Source: JABDIP01 sp965212545 (GTDB lineage: Bacteria > Pseudomonadota > Alphaproteobacteria > DSM-16000 > Inquilinaceae). From it: 64,000 nt of DNA. Made by a program: the position numbers and the translations under genes. Location: assembly GCA_965212545.1 (NCBI GenBank), contig CBDBVB010000026.1, positions 57,250 through 121,249 of the forward strand. The letters are read 5' to 3'. Each line of letters opens with the position of its first letter. The first letter of the stretch is position 1. Positions 1 through 8,921 of this stretch are shown in pieces. The notes under the pieces were generated by a model, which saw nothing but the letters and a program-made list of their open reading frames with translations, made no database searches and was not told the origin of the DNA.

Positions 1-516
1 TCGCGGCCGGCATATCGACCTTCGGGACGCTGAACGGCTTCACCATGCTGACCGGCCAGGTGCCCTTGGGGGCAGCACAGGACGATCTCTTTCCACGACA
101 GTTCGGCAAGCTCTCCAAGGCGAAAACGCCGGTCTTCGCTCTGGTCGTCTCGAACATTCTGGCCAGCATCCTGATCGCGATGAACTTCACCAAGGGCCTG
201 GTCGACCAGTTCGTCTTCATCATCCTGCTTGCCACGCTGACGACGCTGGTCCCCTACCTGTTCTGCGCCCTTGCCGAATTCATGATCTACCTGACGACCG
301 GCCGAACCGTCGCCGGACGGCGACTTGGGCCGGTCCTGGGTCTGGCAGCGGTGGGCTTCATCTATTCGGCCTGGGCGATCTACGGCGCCTGGAGCCGATA
401 TCGTGTTCTACGGGTTCCTGCTGCTGATCGCCGGCGTCCCGGTCTATGTCTGGCTGAAATGGAGCCTTCGCGGTCTATCTCAAAACACAGAAACCAATTC
501 GGGAGAATCGACATGA
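1..516 (+). pseudogene. C-terminal part of an APC-family amino acid permease, probably the arginine/ornithine antiporter of the ADI locus; frameshifted and cut by the window edge
   Basis: The reading frame is open from base 3 and encodes the FGTLNG...LTGQVP segment typical of AdiC/PotE-type APC antiporters, followed by hydrophobic helices. Near 390-400 the frame breaks after AIYGA, and the conserved last helix (IVFYGFLLLIAGVPVYVWLKW region) continues in the next frame to a stop at 514-516. The shift fits one extra base, or two missing. The gene ends immediately before arcA, so an arginine/ornithine exchange role is inferred from context; the family would import arginine and export ornithine across the inner membrane. 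The 5' end lies outside the window. The break could be a sequencing indel, because sequence on both sides is well conserved. Confidence 0.75.
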
Positions 517-1750
517 CGGGTCTCGGAGTCCATTCAGAGGTCGGCAAGCTGAGGAAGGTGATCGTGCACCGCCCGGGCATGGCGCTCAGCCGGCTCACGC
601 CGAGCAACCGCGAGGAGTTGCTGTTCGACGACGTCATCTGGGTCAAGCAGGCCCGGATCGAGCACCACGCCTTCGCGGACATCATGCGCCACAGGGATAT
701 CGACGTCCTGTTCGTCCGAGAGTTGCTGGAAGAGACGATGCGCGACATGGAGGCGCGCAAATGGCTGCTCGACCGGAAGATCCGACCCGAGGTGATCGGG
801 ATCGGGCTCTCCCAGGATCTCCACCCCGCCCTGATGGAGATGGATGCCCAGAAGCTCTCGAACCACCTTATCGGCGGCATGAACGTGTCCGAGCTCCCCT
901 TTGAGCCGCCGACTGGCCTGGCCGATGTCATGGAACCCTATGACTTCGTGATCCGGCCCCTGCCCAACCAGCTGTTCACGCGCGACCCCTCGGCCTGGAT
1001 CTACGGCGGCGTGACGCTCCACCCCATGTATTGGCCTGCCCGCCGCCAGGAAACGCTGAACATGGCCGCGATCTACAAATTCAATCCGATGTTCAAGGAG
1101 GCCGAGTTCGAATTCTGGTTCGGCGACGACGTCGACCATGACTACGGCATGGCCAGCGTCGAGGGCGGCGACGTCATGCCGATCGGCAACAAGACGGTCC
1201 TGATCGGCGTCAGCGAGCGCACCAGCCGGCAGGGCGCAGGGCTGTTCGCCCAGGGGCTGTTCGCCAAGGGCGGTGCCGAACGGGTGATCGCCTGCGTGAT
1301 GCCCAGAGAGCGCGCCTATATGCATCTGGACACGGTCTTCACGCTTTGCGATCGCGACCTGGCCAACCTGTTCCCCGGTGTCGTGCACGGCATCAAGGCG
1401 ATCAGCCTGCGCCCGGGCGACCGCGAGGGCGAGATCGAGGTCACGGCGGAGAAGGAGAATTTCCTGACCGTCGTGGAAGGTGCGCTGGGCTGGGGAGCGG
1501 CAAGCTTCGGACGGTCACCACCGGCGGCGATGCCTATGAGCAGGAGCGCGAGCAGTGGGATGACGGCAACAACGTCGTGGCCCTGGAGCCCGGCGTGGTC
1601 GTTGCCTATGAGCGCAACACCCACACCAACACGCTGCTGCGCAAGGCCGGCATCGAGGTGATCACCATCGAAGGCAACGAGTTGGGCCGCGGCCGGGGCG
1701 GCGGGCACTGCATGACCTGCCCGATCCTGCGCGATCCCGTCGACAACTGA
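513..1750 (+). pseudogene. arcA: Arginine deiminase, frameshifted near 1497
   Basis: Arginine deiminase (EC 3.5.3.6) hydrolyses arginine to citrulline and ammonia, the first step of the cytoplasmic ADI pathway. The ATG at 513 follows GGGAGA and opens with the family's GVHSEVGKLRKVIVHRPG start; FTRDPS (near 970) and the MHLDTVFT block (near 1320) are present. Around 1495-1500 the frame breaks: reading GAGCGGGCAAG instead of GAGCGGCAAG restores the conserved C-terminus, including the catalytic cysteine motif GGGHCMTCP near 1700, and a corrected length of about 412 residues, normal for ArcA. As read, the long frame runs to 1661 with a nonsense tail lacking the catalytic cysteine. It is either a recent lesion or a one-base sequencing error. 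arcB follows after 50 bases. Confidence 0.88.
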
Positions 1751-1755
1751 TATTC

Positions 1756-1775
1756 GCCGGGCATAGAGCCCCGGC
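1756..1775 (+). repeat. Short inverted repeat between arcA and arcB
   Basis: Perfect 6-bp arms GCCGGG (1756-1761) and CCCGGC (1770-1775) enclose an 8-base loop just upstream of the arcB ribosome binding site (GGGGAA near 1789). It could be an intercistronic mRNA hairpin adjusting arcA/arcB stoichiometry. No T-run follows, so it is not a normal terminator. The short arms mean chance is possible. Confidence 0.3.
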
Positions 1776-1800
1776 ACAGATACATAGGGGAAACACCACC

Positions 1801-2802
1801 ATGGCTTTCAATCTCAAGGGACGCAATTTCCTCAAGATCCTCGACCTCGACCAACGGCAGATGCGCTACCTGCTCGACTTGGCGCGCGACCTGAAGCGCG
1901 CGAAGTATTCCGGGACTGAACAGCAGCGGCTGAAAGGCAAGAACATCTGCCTGATCTTCGAAAAATCCTCGACCCGCACGATGTGCGCCTTCGAAGTCGC
2001 CGCCATGGATCAGGGCGCCGGTGTCACCTATCTCGGGCCCTCCGGCTCGCAGATCGGCCACAAGGAATCGATGAAGGACACCGCGCGCGTGCTCGGCCGC
2101 ATGTATGACGCCATCGAGTACCGCGGCTTCGGACAGGAAATCGTGGAGGAGCTTGGGAAATACGCCGGCGTACCGGTCTTCAACGGCCTGACCGACGAAT
2201 TCCACCCGACCCAGATGCTGGCCGATCTGCAGACCATGCGGGAGCATAGCGACAAGCCGTTGCACGACATCTCCTATGCCTTCGTCGGCGACGCCCGCAG
2301 CAATATGGGCCACTCGCTGATGATCGCGGGCTGCCTGATGGGCATGGATGTTCGCATCGCCGGGCCGAAGGCGAACTGGCCGAGCGACGAATACGAAGGC
2401 GCGGCGCGACGGCTTGCAGACGAATACGGCGCCCGCCTGACAATCACCGACGATCCGCAGGAGGCGGTCAAGGGCTGCGACTTCATCCATACCGACGTCT
2501 GGGTCTCGATGGGCGAGCCGGCCGAGGTCTGGGAGGAGCGGATCAAGCTGCTGACGCCCTATCAGGTCAACAGCGCCCTGATGGCCGCGACCGGCAACCC
2601 TGGCACCAAGTTCATGCACTGCCTGCCCGCCTTCCACAATCGCGAGACCAAGGTCGGCGAGGATATGTTCGAGAAATTCGGCATCGCCGAGATGGAGGTG
2701 ACCGACGAGGTCTTCGAGTCGCCCGCCGGCCTCCAGTTCGAGCAGGCGGAGAACCGCATGCACACGATCAAGGCGATCCTAGTCGCAGCGATCGGGAGCT
2801 AG
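1801..2802 (+). CDS. arcB: Catabolic ornithine carbamoyltransferase
   Basis: Ornithine carbamoyltransferase (EC 2.1.3.3); in an ADI operon it runs in the catabolic direction, converting citrulline plus phosphate to ornithine and carbamoyl phosphate. At 333 residues it is the usual length. The carbamoyl-phosphate site SSTRTMCAFE lies near residues 56-65, and the ornithine-site motif HCLPAFHN near residues 276-283. It is the only intact gene of the arc locus here. The ATG at 1801 is preceded by GGGGAA at a normal distance. Its stop is three bases before arcC, so the two are cotranscribed. The catabolic rather than anabolic assignment rests on its neighbours. Confidence 0.95.
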   Translation: MAFNLKGRNFLKILDLDQRQMRYLLDLARDLKRAKYSGTEQQRLKGKNICLIFEKSSTRTMCAFEVAAMDQGAGVTYLGPSGSQIGHKESMKDTARVLGRMYDAIEYRGFGQEIVEELGKYAGVPVFNGLTDEFHPTQMLADLQTMREHSDKPLHDISYAFVGDARSNMGHSLMIAGCLMGMDVRIAGPKANWPSDEYEGAARRLADEYGARLTITDDPQEAVKGCDFIHTDVWVSMGEPAEVWEERIKLLTPYQVNSALMAATGNPGTKFMHCLPAFHNRETKVGEDMFEKFGIAEMEVTDEVFESPAGLQFEQAENRMHTIKAILVAAIGS

Positions 2803-2805
2803 GCC

Positions 2806-3734
2806 ATGCGTGTCGTCGTAGCGCTTGGCGGCAATGCCCTGCTTCGCCGCGGGCAGGCCTTGACCGCCGAAAACCAGCGCGAGAATGTGCGGGTCGCCGC
2901 CGAGGCCATGGCGCCGATCGCCGAGGAGCACCAACTCGTCATCTCGCACGGCAATGGTCCGCAGGTCGGTCTGCTGGCCTTGCAGGGGGCCGCCTACAAG
3001 CCGGATGAAGTCTATCCCCTGGACGTGCTGGGAGCGCAGACCGAGGGCATGATCGGCTACATGATCGAGCAGGAACTCGGCAACCTGCTGCCATTCGACG
3101 TGCCCTTCGCGACCATGCTGACGATGATCGAGGTCGATCCCAATGACCCGGCCTTCGCCGATCCGACCAAGTTCATCGGTCCGGTCTATGAGGAGGCCGA
3201 AGCCAAGCGCTCGCGGCGGAGAAGAACTGGTCGATCAAGGCGGATGGCGACAAGTGGCGTCGCGTCGTCCCGTCGCCTTTGCCCCAGCGGATCTTCGAGA
3301 TCCGGCCAATCCAATGGCTCGTGGAGCGAAACACGATCGTGATCTGCGGCGGCGGCGGCGGCATCCCGACGATCTATGACGACAACCGGAAGCTGCACGG
3401 CACCGAAGCGGTCATCGACAAGGATCTGGCCAGCGAGTTGCTGGCCCGGGACCTGGACGCGGACCTCTACATCATGGCGACCGACGCGGATGCGGTCTAT
3501 GTCGGCTGGGGAACACCCGATGCGAAGGCGATCAAACGGGCGTCGCCGGACGACATCCGCGAGTTCGAGTTCCCCGCCGGCTCCATGGGACCGAAGGTCG
3601 AGGCGGCCTGCCAGTTCGCGGAGCGGACCGGAAAGGCGGCGGCGATCGGCGCCCTTGCCGACCTGCCCGCGATCGTGACAGGTCAGGCAGGGACCACCGT
3701 CAGCGGCTCGGCCTCCGGGATCGATTGGCATTAA
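2806..3734 (+). pseudogene. arcC: Carbamate kinase, frameshifted near 3210
   Basis: Carbamate kinase (EC 2.7.2.2) transfers the phosphate of carbamoyl phosphate to ADP, the ATP-yielding last step of the ADI pathway. The start has the typical VVALGGNALLRRGQ motif, then ISHGNGPQVGLL. Near 3205-3212 the frame breaks; adding one base in AAGCGC|TCGCGG restores RLAAEKNWSIKADGDKWRRV and joins the second half, with CGGGGGIPT and IMATDADAVY, ending at 3734. The corrected length of about 309 residues is normal. The uninterrupted first-frame product would stop at 3342 and lack the nucleotide-binding half. As with arcA, a one-base sequencing error is as likely as real inactivation. Confidence 0.88.
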
Positions 3735-3884
3735 TGCAGGAATCGGATGGTTGGGTCTCGTTAACCCTGATAGTGATAGCGACGACCGCTTCCGTACTGT
3801 TTAATTGATGAGATATGGCCCCAAGGCACAAGACAAGAAGGGTCATAAACACAGACGTTTGGGCGCATGCCCGGAGGGACGGCA

Positions 3885-5390
3885 ATGGTTCTCGATCTGG
3901 TTCGATACTCTCAGATCCTCGAAATCGTCGGGGACATTCTCAAGGTCCGCGTGAGAGAGGCCGCTCCCGGCGAGGACGCGGCCGTGAGGCTTGGCGATCT
4001 GGCGATTCTGGAATCGGCCGAGGGCGAGAAATCGGTCGCCCAGGTCATCACCATCAATCGCGATGTCGTATCGCTGCAGATCTTCACCGGAACCAAGGGC
4101 GTCTCAACGGACTCCACGGTGACCTTCCTCGGCCATCCAATGCGGGTGACCTATTCGCCCAACATTCTGGGCCGGGTATTCGATGGCAAGGGCGATCAGA
4201 TCGATGGCGGGCCCGACCTCTCCACGGACCCGCAGGTCACCATCGGCGGCCCGTCGGTCAATCCCAGCGAACGTATCGTGCCCAGCCGGATGATCCGCAC
4301 CAACGTGCCGATGATCGATATCTTCAACTGCCTGGTCGAAAGCCAGAAGATCCCGATCTTCTCGGTCTCCGGAGAACCCTTCAATCCGTTCCTGGCGCGC
4401 ATCGGCATCCAGGCCGACGCGGACATCGTGGTGTTCGGCGGGATGGGACTGATCTTCGACGACTACTATACCTTCCGGAAGACCTTCGAGGACGCCGGCG
4501 TCTTTTCGCGCACGGTGATGTTCATCAACCAGGCCTCCGATCCGATTGTCGAGCGAATGCTGGTGCCGGACATGGCGCTGGCGGTCGCCGAGCATTTCGC
4601 CGTCGAGGAGGGCAAGCGCGTCCTGGTGCTGTTGACCGACATGACGGCCTACGCCGATGCGCTGAAAGAGGTCGGCATCTCCATGGAGCGGGTCCCCTCG
4701 AACCGCGGCTATATGGGCGATCTCTATTCACAGCTGGCACGGCGCTATGAAAAGGCCTGCGACTACGCCAAGGGCGGGTCCGTCACGCTGCTGACGACAA
4801 CCACCATGCCCGGCAACGATGTCACCCATCCGGTGCCCGACAACACCGGCTATATCACCGAGGGTCAGTTCTACCTGCATGACGGCGTCATCGACCCGTT
4901 CGGCTCGCTCTCGCGCCTGAAGCAGAACGTCATCGGCAAGGTCACCCGCGAGGATCACGGGCAGATCATGAACACGATGATCCGCTTCTACTCTGGCGGT
5001 CAGGAGGCCCAGCAGAAGCAGGCCATGGCCTTCGAGCTGTCCGATTTCGACCACCAGCTCTTGAGCTTCAGCAAGCTGTTCCGGGAGCGTTTCATGGAGA
5101 TCGAGGTTTCGATCGCACTGGAAGACGCCCTGGACCTGTGTTGGAAGACCCTGGCCGAGTGCTTCCGGCCCGAGCAGCTTCTGATGAAGCAGGAACTGGT
5201 CGACAAATACTTCCCGAGCGACGTTGCGCCCCAGGAAGTAGCTGCCGAGCCGGAAGACCTGGCGGATGCGGACACCGCACTCGAGCCCGTGGTGGACGCT
5301 GAAATCGAGGGCCTCGGCGAAACCGATCTCGAGCCCCTGACCGAAGACGAAAAGAAAGAATTGGCTCATGGCGAGGCTTCAGCTCAGTAA
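3885..5390 (+). CDS. atpB: V-type ATP synthase/ATPase subunit B
   Basis: Non-catalytic nucleotide-binding B subunit of the V1 head. It has the GRVFDGKG and PSRMIRTNVPMIDIFN blocks and no canonical Walker A loop, as expected for B. An ATG at 3867 is in frame, but GGAGGG at 3873-3878 sits six bases before the ATG at 3885, so I choose 3885 (501 residues). The last roughly 55 residues, after VDKYFPSD, form a strongly acidic tail (many Asp/Glu) beyond the usual family end. It is the first gene of a seven-gene operon and its 3' end overlaps subunit D by 23 bases. The 150 bp upstream (3735-3884) should contain the promoter; I see no convincing -35/-10 pair. Confidence 0.93.
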   Translation: MVLDLVRYSQILEIVGDILKVRVREAAPGEDAAVRLGDLAILESAEGEKSVAQVITINRDVVSLQIFTGTKGVSTDSTVTFLGHPMRVTYSPNILGRVFDGKGDQIDGGPDLSTDPQVTIGGPSVNPSERIVPSRMIRTNVPMIDIFNCLVESQKIPIFSVSGEPFNPFLARIGIQADADIVVFGGMGLIFDDYYTFRKTFEDAGVFSRTVMFINQASDPIVERMLVPDMALAVAEHFAVEEGKRVLVLLTDMTAYADALKEVGISMERVPSNRGYMGDLYSQLARRYEKACDYAKGGSVTLLTTTTMPGNDVTHPVPDNTGYITEGQFYLHDGVIDPFGSLSRLKQNVIGKVTREDHGQIMNTMIRFYSGGQEAQQKQAMAFELSDFDHQLLSFSKLFRERFMEIEVSIALEDALDLCWKTLAECFRPEQLLMKQELVDKYFPSDVAPQEVAAEPEDLADADTALEPVVDAEIEGLGETDLEPLTEDEKKELAHGEASAQ

Positions 5391-5973
5391 ATCGTCGCTC
5401 GCCCGCGAGCGTAAGAACCTGGGGACCTTTGTCCGGTTCCTGCCGTCCCTGGATTTGAAACGCCAGCAGTTGATGGCTGAGCGGGCCAAGGCGGCCAAGG
5501 TGATCGCTGCGACCCGTGAGGAGATCGAAGCTCTCAACAAGGTGGTCGGACAGAAGATCCGCATGCTTGCGAACCATGATATCGACCTGACCGATCTCGC
5601 CCGGTTGACCGACTTCAAGCTGGGGACGGAGAACCTTATGGGGACGCACCTGCCCACGTTGGAGTCGATCAGCGTCGAGGTTCGGCCCTATGCGCTGATG
5701 GGCAAGCCGCACTGGGTCGACAATGCCGCGGCCCTGCTGCACGACATGCTCACTCTCCGCATTCGGGTCCAAGTGGAAGAGCGTCGCCTCGACCTTCTCA
5801 ACGCCGCGGTCAAGTCGATCACCCAGCGGGTGAACCTGTTCGAGAAGGTACTCATTCCGAGGACCAAGAAGAACATCAAGCGCGTCCAGATCTACCTCTC
5901 CGATGCGGAAAAGGCGGCGGTGGTCAATTCCAAGATCGCCAAGCGCAAGCGCGCCGCGGCGGTGGCGTCATGA
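5368..5973 (+). CDS. atpD: V-type ATPase subunit D (central stalk)
   Basis: Subunit D forms the coiled-coil rotor shaft that couples the A3B3 head to the membrane ring. The product is 201 residues and opens with the family signature SKSSLARERKNL followed by a long helical region; the C-terminal half ends in the typical VNLFEKVLIPRTKKNIKRV pattern, then a basic tail. It overlaps the end of subunit B by 23 bases and the start of subunit I by ATGA, indicating translational coupling. No separate F subunit gene follows, as in chlamydial-type V-ATPase operons. Confidence 0.92.
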   Translation: MARLQLSKSSLARERKNLGTFVRFLPSLDLKRQQLMAERAKAAKVIAATREEIEALNKVVGQKIRMLANHDIDLTDLARLTDFKLGTENLMGTHLPTLESISVEVRPYALMGKPHWVDNAAALLHDMLTLRIRVQVEERRLDLLNAAVKSITQRVNLFEKVLIPRTKKNIKRVQIYLSDAEKAAVVNSKIAKRKRAAAVAS

Positions 5974-7766
5974 GCATCGCGCGCCTGAAGAAGATCACCC
6001 TGTGCGGCCTGTTGAAGGAAAAAGACCGTGTCCTGAACGGATTGCAGGATCTCGGTTGCATGCATCTTCTGCCGCTGCGTCCAGCACCGGCGGAGGTCGA
6101 GAACGTGGCGTCTCCGCGCGCCGAGGCGGCCCATAAGGCGCTGCGATTCCTTACGGAACTGCCGGAGAAACGCCGCCAGGTCGTCCGCGACCCCGCCTTC
6201 GATGTCGAGAAGTTCATCGCCGATGCGCTTGACCTGAAACAGAGGTTGCGGGACGTCACCGACCGTCGCGACTTTCTGGAGCACCGGATCACGGAGGTCG
6301 AGCCCTGGGGCGATCTGCAGTTTCCCCCTCAGGACGCGCTCGACAGCCATTACCTTTGGTTCTACGTCCTACCGCTGGCCAAGCTGAAGAGCCTGTATGA
6401 GATCGATCTGCCATGGCAGATCGTCCGCAAGGACCATCGCCAGGCCTATGTGGTGGTGATCGCGAAGACCGAACCGCCCCGCGACATGCTGCCCGTTCCA
6501 AGAACACGAACTGGGGCATTGCCGGTCAGCGTTCTCAAGGAGCACCTGGAAGACGCCGAACTCGAACTCGAGGATCTGGTCGCCCAAAGACTTGCGCTGA
6601 CGAGGTACATCTATCTTCTCAGCGTCAACCTCGCCGAGGCGGAAAACCGCGCATCGCTCAGCTATGCCGATCAGCAGACTCGCGACCAGGACGGCATCGT
6701 CGCCGTTCAGGGGTGGGTGCCGGTGGACGCGATCGCCGATGTCGAGATTTATGCCGAGCAGGCCGGACTGGCGTGCCTGATCGAGGAGCCGCGGCCAGAC
6801 GAGCAGCCGCCGACGCTTCTGATCGAACCGCCGTCGATGGCAGCCGGAGTGGATCTGGCCTTCTTCTATCAGATCCCGAACTACCGGTCCTGGGATCCGT
6901 CGGTCATGCTGTTCTTTTCGTTCTCGGTCTTCTTCGCCATGATCCTGTCCGATGCGGGCTATGGCCTGCTGCTGATGGGTGGCCTTCTCGCCTTCTGGAA
7001 GCGGCTTGGCGGCAGCGAGAAAGGCCGTGCCTATCGCCTGCTTGGCGCCTGCATGTTCGGATTCGCCATAATCTACGGCGTGATGGCCGGCGGCTATTTC
7101 GGGGTGACTCCTCCCGAAGGCTCGATCCTGGACGATCTGCACATCATCGACATCAACGACTACCCAGCCATGATGAAGCTCTCGATTCTGGTCGGGATCG
7201 TTCACCTCATCGTGGCCCATGGCATCACCGCCTACCTGAATCGCGGTCGGACGGTCGCGCTCTCCAAGCTCGGATGGATCGCCGGCCTGATCGGCGGCTT
7301 CCTGCTGGTCTACGGCGAGCCGGATAGCGGCATGGCCGCTTTGGGTCCGATCCTGGTCGTCGGCGGACTGGCGACCGTGTTCCTGTTCTCCAGCGAGAGA
7401 CCGCTCAAGAGTCCCATGGACATGCTCTGGCGCGTCTTCGATGGCGTAAAGGCCCTGATCGGCATCATGGGGCTGTTCGGCGATGTTCTGAGCTATATGC
7501 GCCTGTTCGCGCTGGGGCTCGCGAGCGCGTCGCTCGCGCTGACCTTCAATTCCCTGGCGATGCAAATTCAGGACTCTGTCCCGGGACTGGGGCTTTTGTT
7601 CGCCATCCTGCTGCTGATCCTCGGTCACGTGCTGAATCTCGGTTTGGCGATCATGAGCGGCGTCGTCCATGGGCTGAGACTCAACTTCATGGAATTCTAC
7701 AAATATGCGTTGCCGGATGAGGGAGAAGCCTTCCGGTCATTCGCGCGAAAGGAGGCAAAACGATGA
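5970..7766 (+). CDS. atpI: V-type ATPase subunit I (membrane subunit a)
   Basis: Subunit I/a forms the half-channels through which ions reach the rotor ring. The 598-residue product has a soluble N-terminal half of about 300 residues with charged helices, then a C-terminal half with roughly seven hydrophobic helices beginning near VMLFFSFSVFFAMILSDAGY. FGDVLSYMRLFALGLAS and VVHGLRLNFMEFYKY are strongly diagnostic of this family. The start overlaps the D stop by ATGA and the stop overlaps the start of subunit K the same way. Confidence 0.92.
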   Translation: MSIARLKKITLCGLLKEKDRVLNGLQDLGCMHLLPLRPAPAEVENVASPRAEAAHKALRFLTELPEKRRQVVRDPAFDVEKFIADALDLKQRLRDVTDRRDFLEHRITEVEPWGDLQFPPQDALDSHYLWFYVLPLAKLKSLYEIDLPWQIVRKDHRQAYVVVIAKTEPPRDMLPVPRTRTGALPVSVLKEHLEDAELELEDLVAQRLALTRYIYLLSVNLAEAENRASLSYADQQTRDQDGIVAVQGWVPVDAIADVEIYAEQAGLACLIEEPRPDEQPPTLLIEPPSMAAGVDLAFFYQIPNYRSWDPSVMLFFSFSVFFAMILSDAGYGLLLMGGLLAFWKRLGGSEKGRAYRLLGACMFGFAIIYGVMAGGYFGVTPPEGSILDDLHIIDINDYPAMMKLSILVGIVHLIVAHGITAYLNRGRTVALSKLGWIAGLIGGFLLVYGEPDSGMAALGPILVVGGLATVFLFSSERPLKSPMDMLWRVFDGVKALIGIMGLFGDVLSYMRLFALGLASASLALTFNSLAMQIQDSVPGLGLLFAILLLILGHVLNLGLAIMSGVVHGLRLNFMEFYKYALPDEGEAFRSFARKEAKR

Positions 7767-8215
7767 GTGAACTTGTATTGGCCCTTGGCTGGACGGGGAT
7801 CTATTCGCCGATGGCTATCGGAGCAATCGGCAGCGCCATCGGATGCGCCATCGCCGGTCAGGCCGGGATCGGTGCGATGCTCGTCACCGACGGCGGCTAC
7901 GGCCGCTATGTCGGCCTGTCCGCTCTGCCGTCATCGATGGTGATTTACGGCATCGTCGTCATGTTCACGTTGAACCGGGAAGTGACGCCGGAAAATGCAG
8001 GGGCGCTGTTCGGCATCGGCTTCTTTGCCGGGCTCGCCATGCTCTACTGCGCCATCTGGCAGGGCCGTGCATGTGCCGCGGCGATCAATGCCTTCAAGGA
8101 AAAACCTGAGATCTTCGGTCTGTCGATCGCACCCGCCGCGATTGTCGAAGGGTTCGCCGTGTTCGCGTTCATCTTCGCGCTGGTCGTCAGCGCCGGCATT
8201 CCGGGAGGCGCATGA
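7763..8215 (+). CDS. atpK: V-type ATPase subunit K (membrane ring proteolipid, double hairpin)
   Basis: Rotor-ring proteolipid of 150 residues with four transmembrane helices in two hairpins. Helix 4 carries the ion-carrying Glu129 (AAIVEGFAVF), and Gln100 lies at the end of helix 3 (AIWQGRA). By alignment with Enterococcus hirae NtpK, Leu61, Thr64, Gln65, Gln110 and Glu139 correspond to Leu55, Ser58, Met59, Gln100 and Glu129 here, so the Na+ ligand Gln65 is replaced by Met. Whether the ring carries H+ or Na+ is therefore uncertain, with H+ more likely. It overlaps both neighbours by ATGA. RBS AAAGGAGG precedes the start. Confidence 0.92.
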   Translation: MSELVLALGWTGIYSPMAIGAIGSAIGCAIAGQAGIGAMLVTDGGYGRYVGLSALPSSMVIYGIVVMFTLNREVTPENAGALFGIGFFAGLAMLYCAIWQGRACAAAINAFKEKPEIFGLSIAPAAIVEGFAVFAFIFALVVSAGIPGGA

Positions 8216-8910
8216 TGGCCGGTCAGTCAGCGGAGGCGCAGCCGGTCTCAATGGGTGTGGACGCGTTGATCGAACGGCTGCGCGACGAGGGTGTATCCGC
8301 CGGGCGCAGCAAGGCGGATGGCATCGTCGGCGAGGCTCGAGCCGAGGCGAAACGGATCGTGGACGATGCGACGGCCGAGGCGAAGCAAATGCTGGAAACC
8401 GCGCACCGGGAATCGGATTCCTACCGCGCGGCCGGTGAGCAAGCCCTCAAATCGGCGATGCGCGACGCCAATCTCGAGATGCGGTCGACCCTCATGGAAC
8501 GATTCAGTTCCGACGTGAAGCGCCTGGTCTCGAACCATTTGGCGGACCACGACGTCCTCAAGCAGGTGATCCTGGAGGTGACGGGGCAAGCGCGCGACAG
8601 CGCCGCCCTGGGTGACGAGGATGCCCTCGAGGTCATCCTGCCGGAGAAGATCGTCGGCATCGAAGAACTGCGCAACGATCCCGAAGAACTGCAGGAAGGT
8701 CAGCTCACCGGGTACGTGCTCGGGCTGACCGGTGAGATGCTGCGCAAGGGCGTCACCTTGACCGCGTCCGACGATCTGGAGGCTGGGATCCGTATCCATG
8801 TGCCGGATCGGGACATTACGTTGGACCTCTCCGACGAGGCCGTCGCCGAGCTGTTGCTGAGACATCTTCAGCCGCGCTTTCGGGCCGTCCTGGAGGGAAT
8901 CGTCAGGTAG
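8215..8910 (+). CDS. atpE: V-type ATPase subunit E (peripheral stalk)
   Basis: Subunit E is part of the peripheral stalk. The roughly 231-residue product begins with a long Ala/Glu/Lys/Arg-rich coiled coil (ADGIVGEARAEAKRIVDDA...) and ends in a globular domain, as in the family. Two adjacent ATGs (8212 and 8215) are possible; GGGAGG upstream gives better spacing for 8215. The gene overlaps the stop of subunit K. No separate G subunit gene is visible, so E may pair with the DUF2764 protein or with another partner encoded elsewhere. Confidence 0.85.
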   Translation: MAGQSAEAQPVSMGVDALIERLRDEGVSAGRSKADGIVGEARAEAKRIVDDATAEAKQMLETAHRESDSYRAAGEQALKSAMRDANLEMRSTLMERFSSDVKRLVSNHLADHDVLKQVILEVTGQARDSAALGDEDALEVILPEKIVGIEELRNDPEELQEGQLTGYVLGLTGEMLRKGVTLTASDDLEAGIRIHVPDRDITLDLSDEAVAELLLRHLQPRFRAVLEGIVR

Positions 8911-8921
8911 GGATTGCGGCG

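Noticed and set aside
1480..3220. Programmed frameshifting in arcA and arcC
   Set aside because: No slippery heptamer or downstream pseudoknot is apparent, and these families are not known to use recoding; indel mutation or sequencing error is simpler.
3800..3830. A TTGAT half-site upstream of the V-ATPase operon as a FixK/FNR box
   Set aside because: The second half reads TATGG rather than ATCAA, so it lacks the dyad.
3815..4750. A 311-codon frame overlapping V-ATPase subunit B
   Set aside because: Its product is Arg/Gly-rich shadow sequence, while the other frame encodes a full subunit B.
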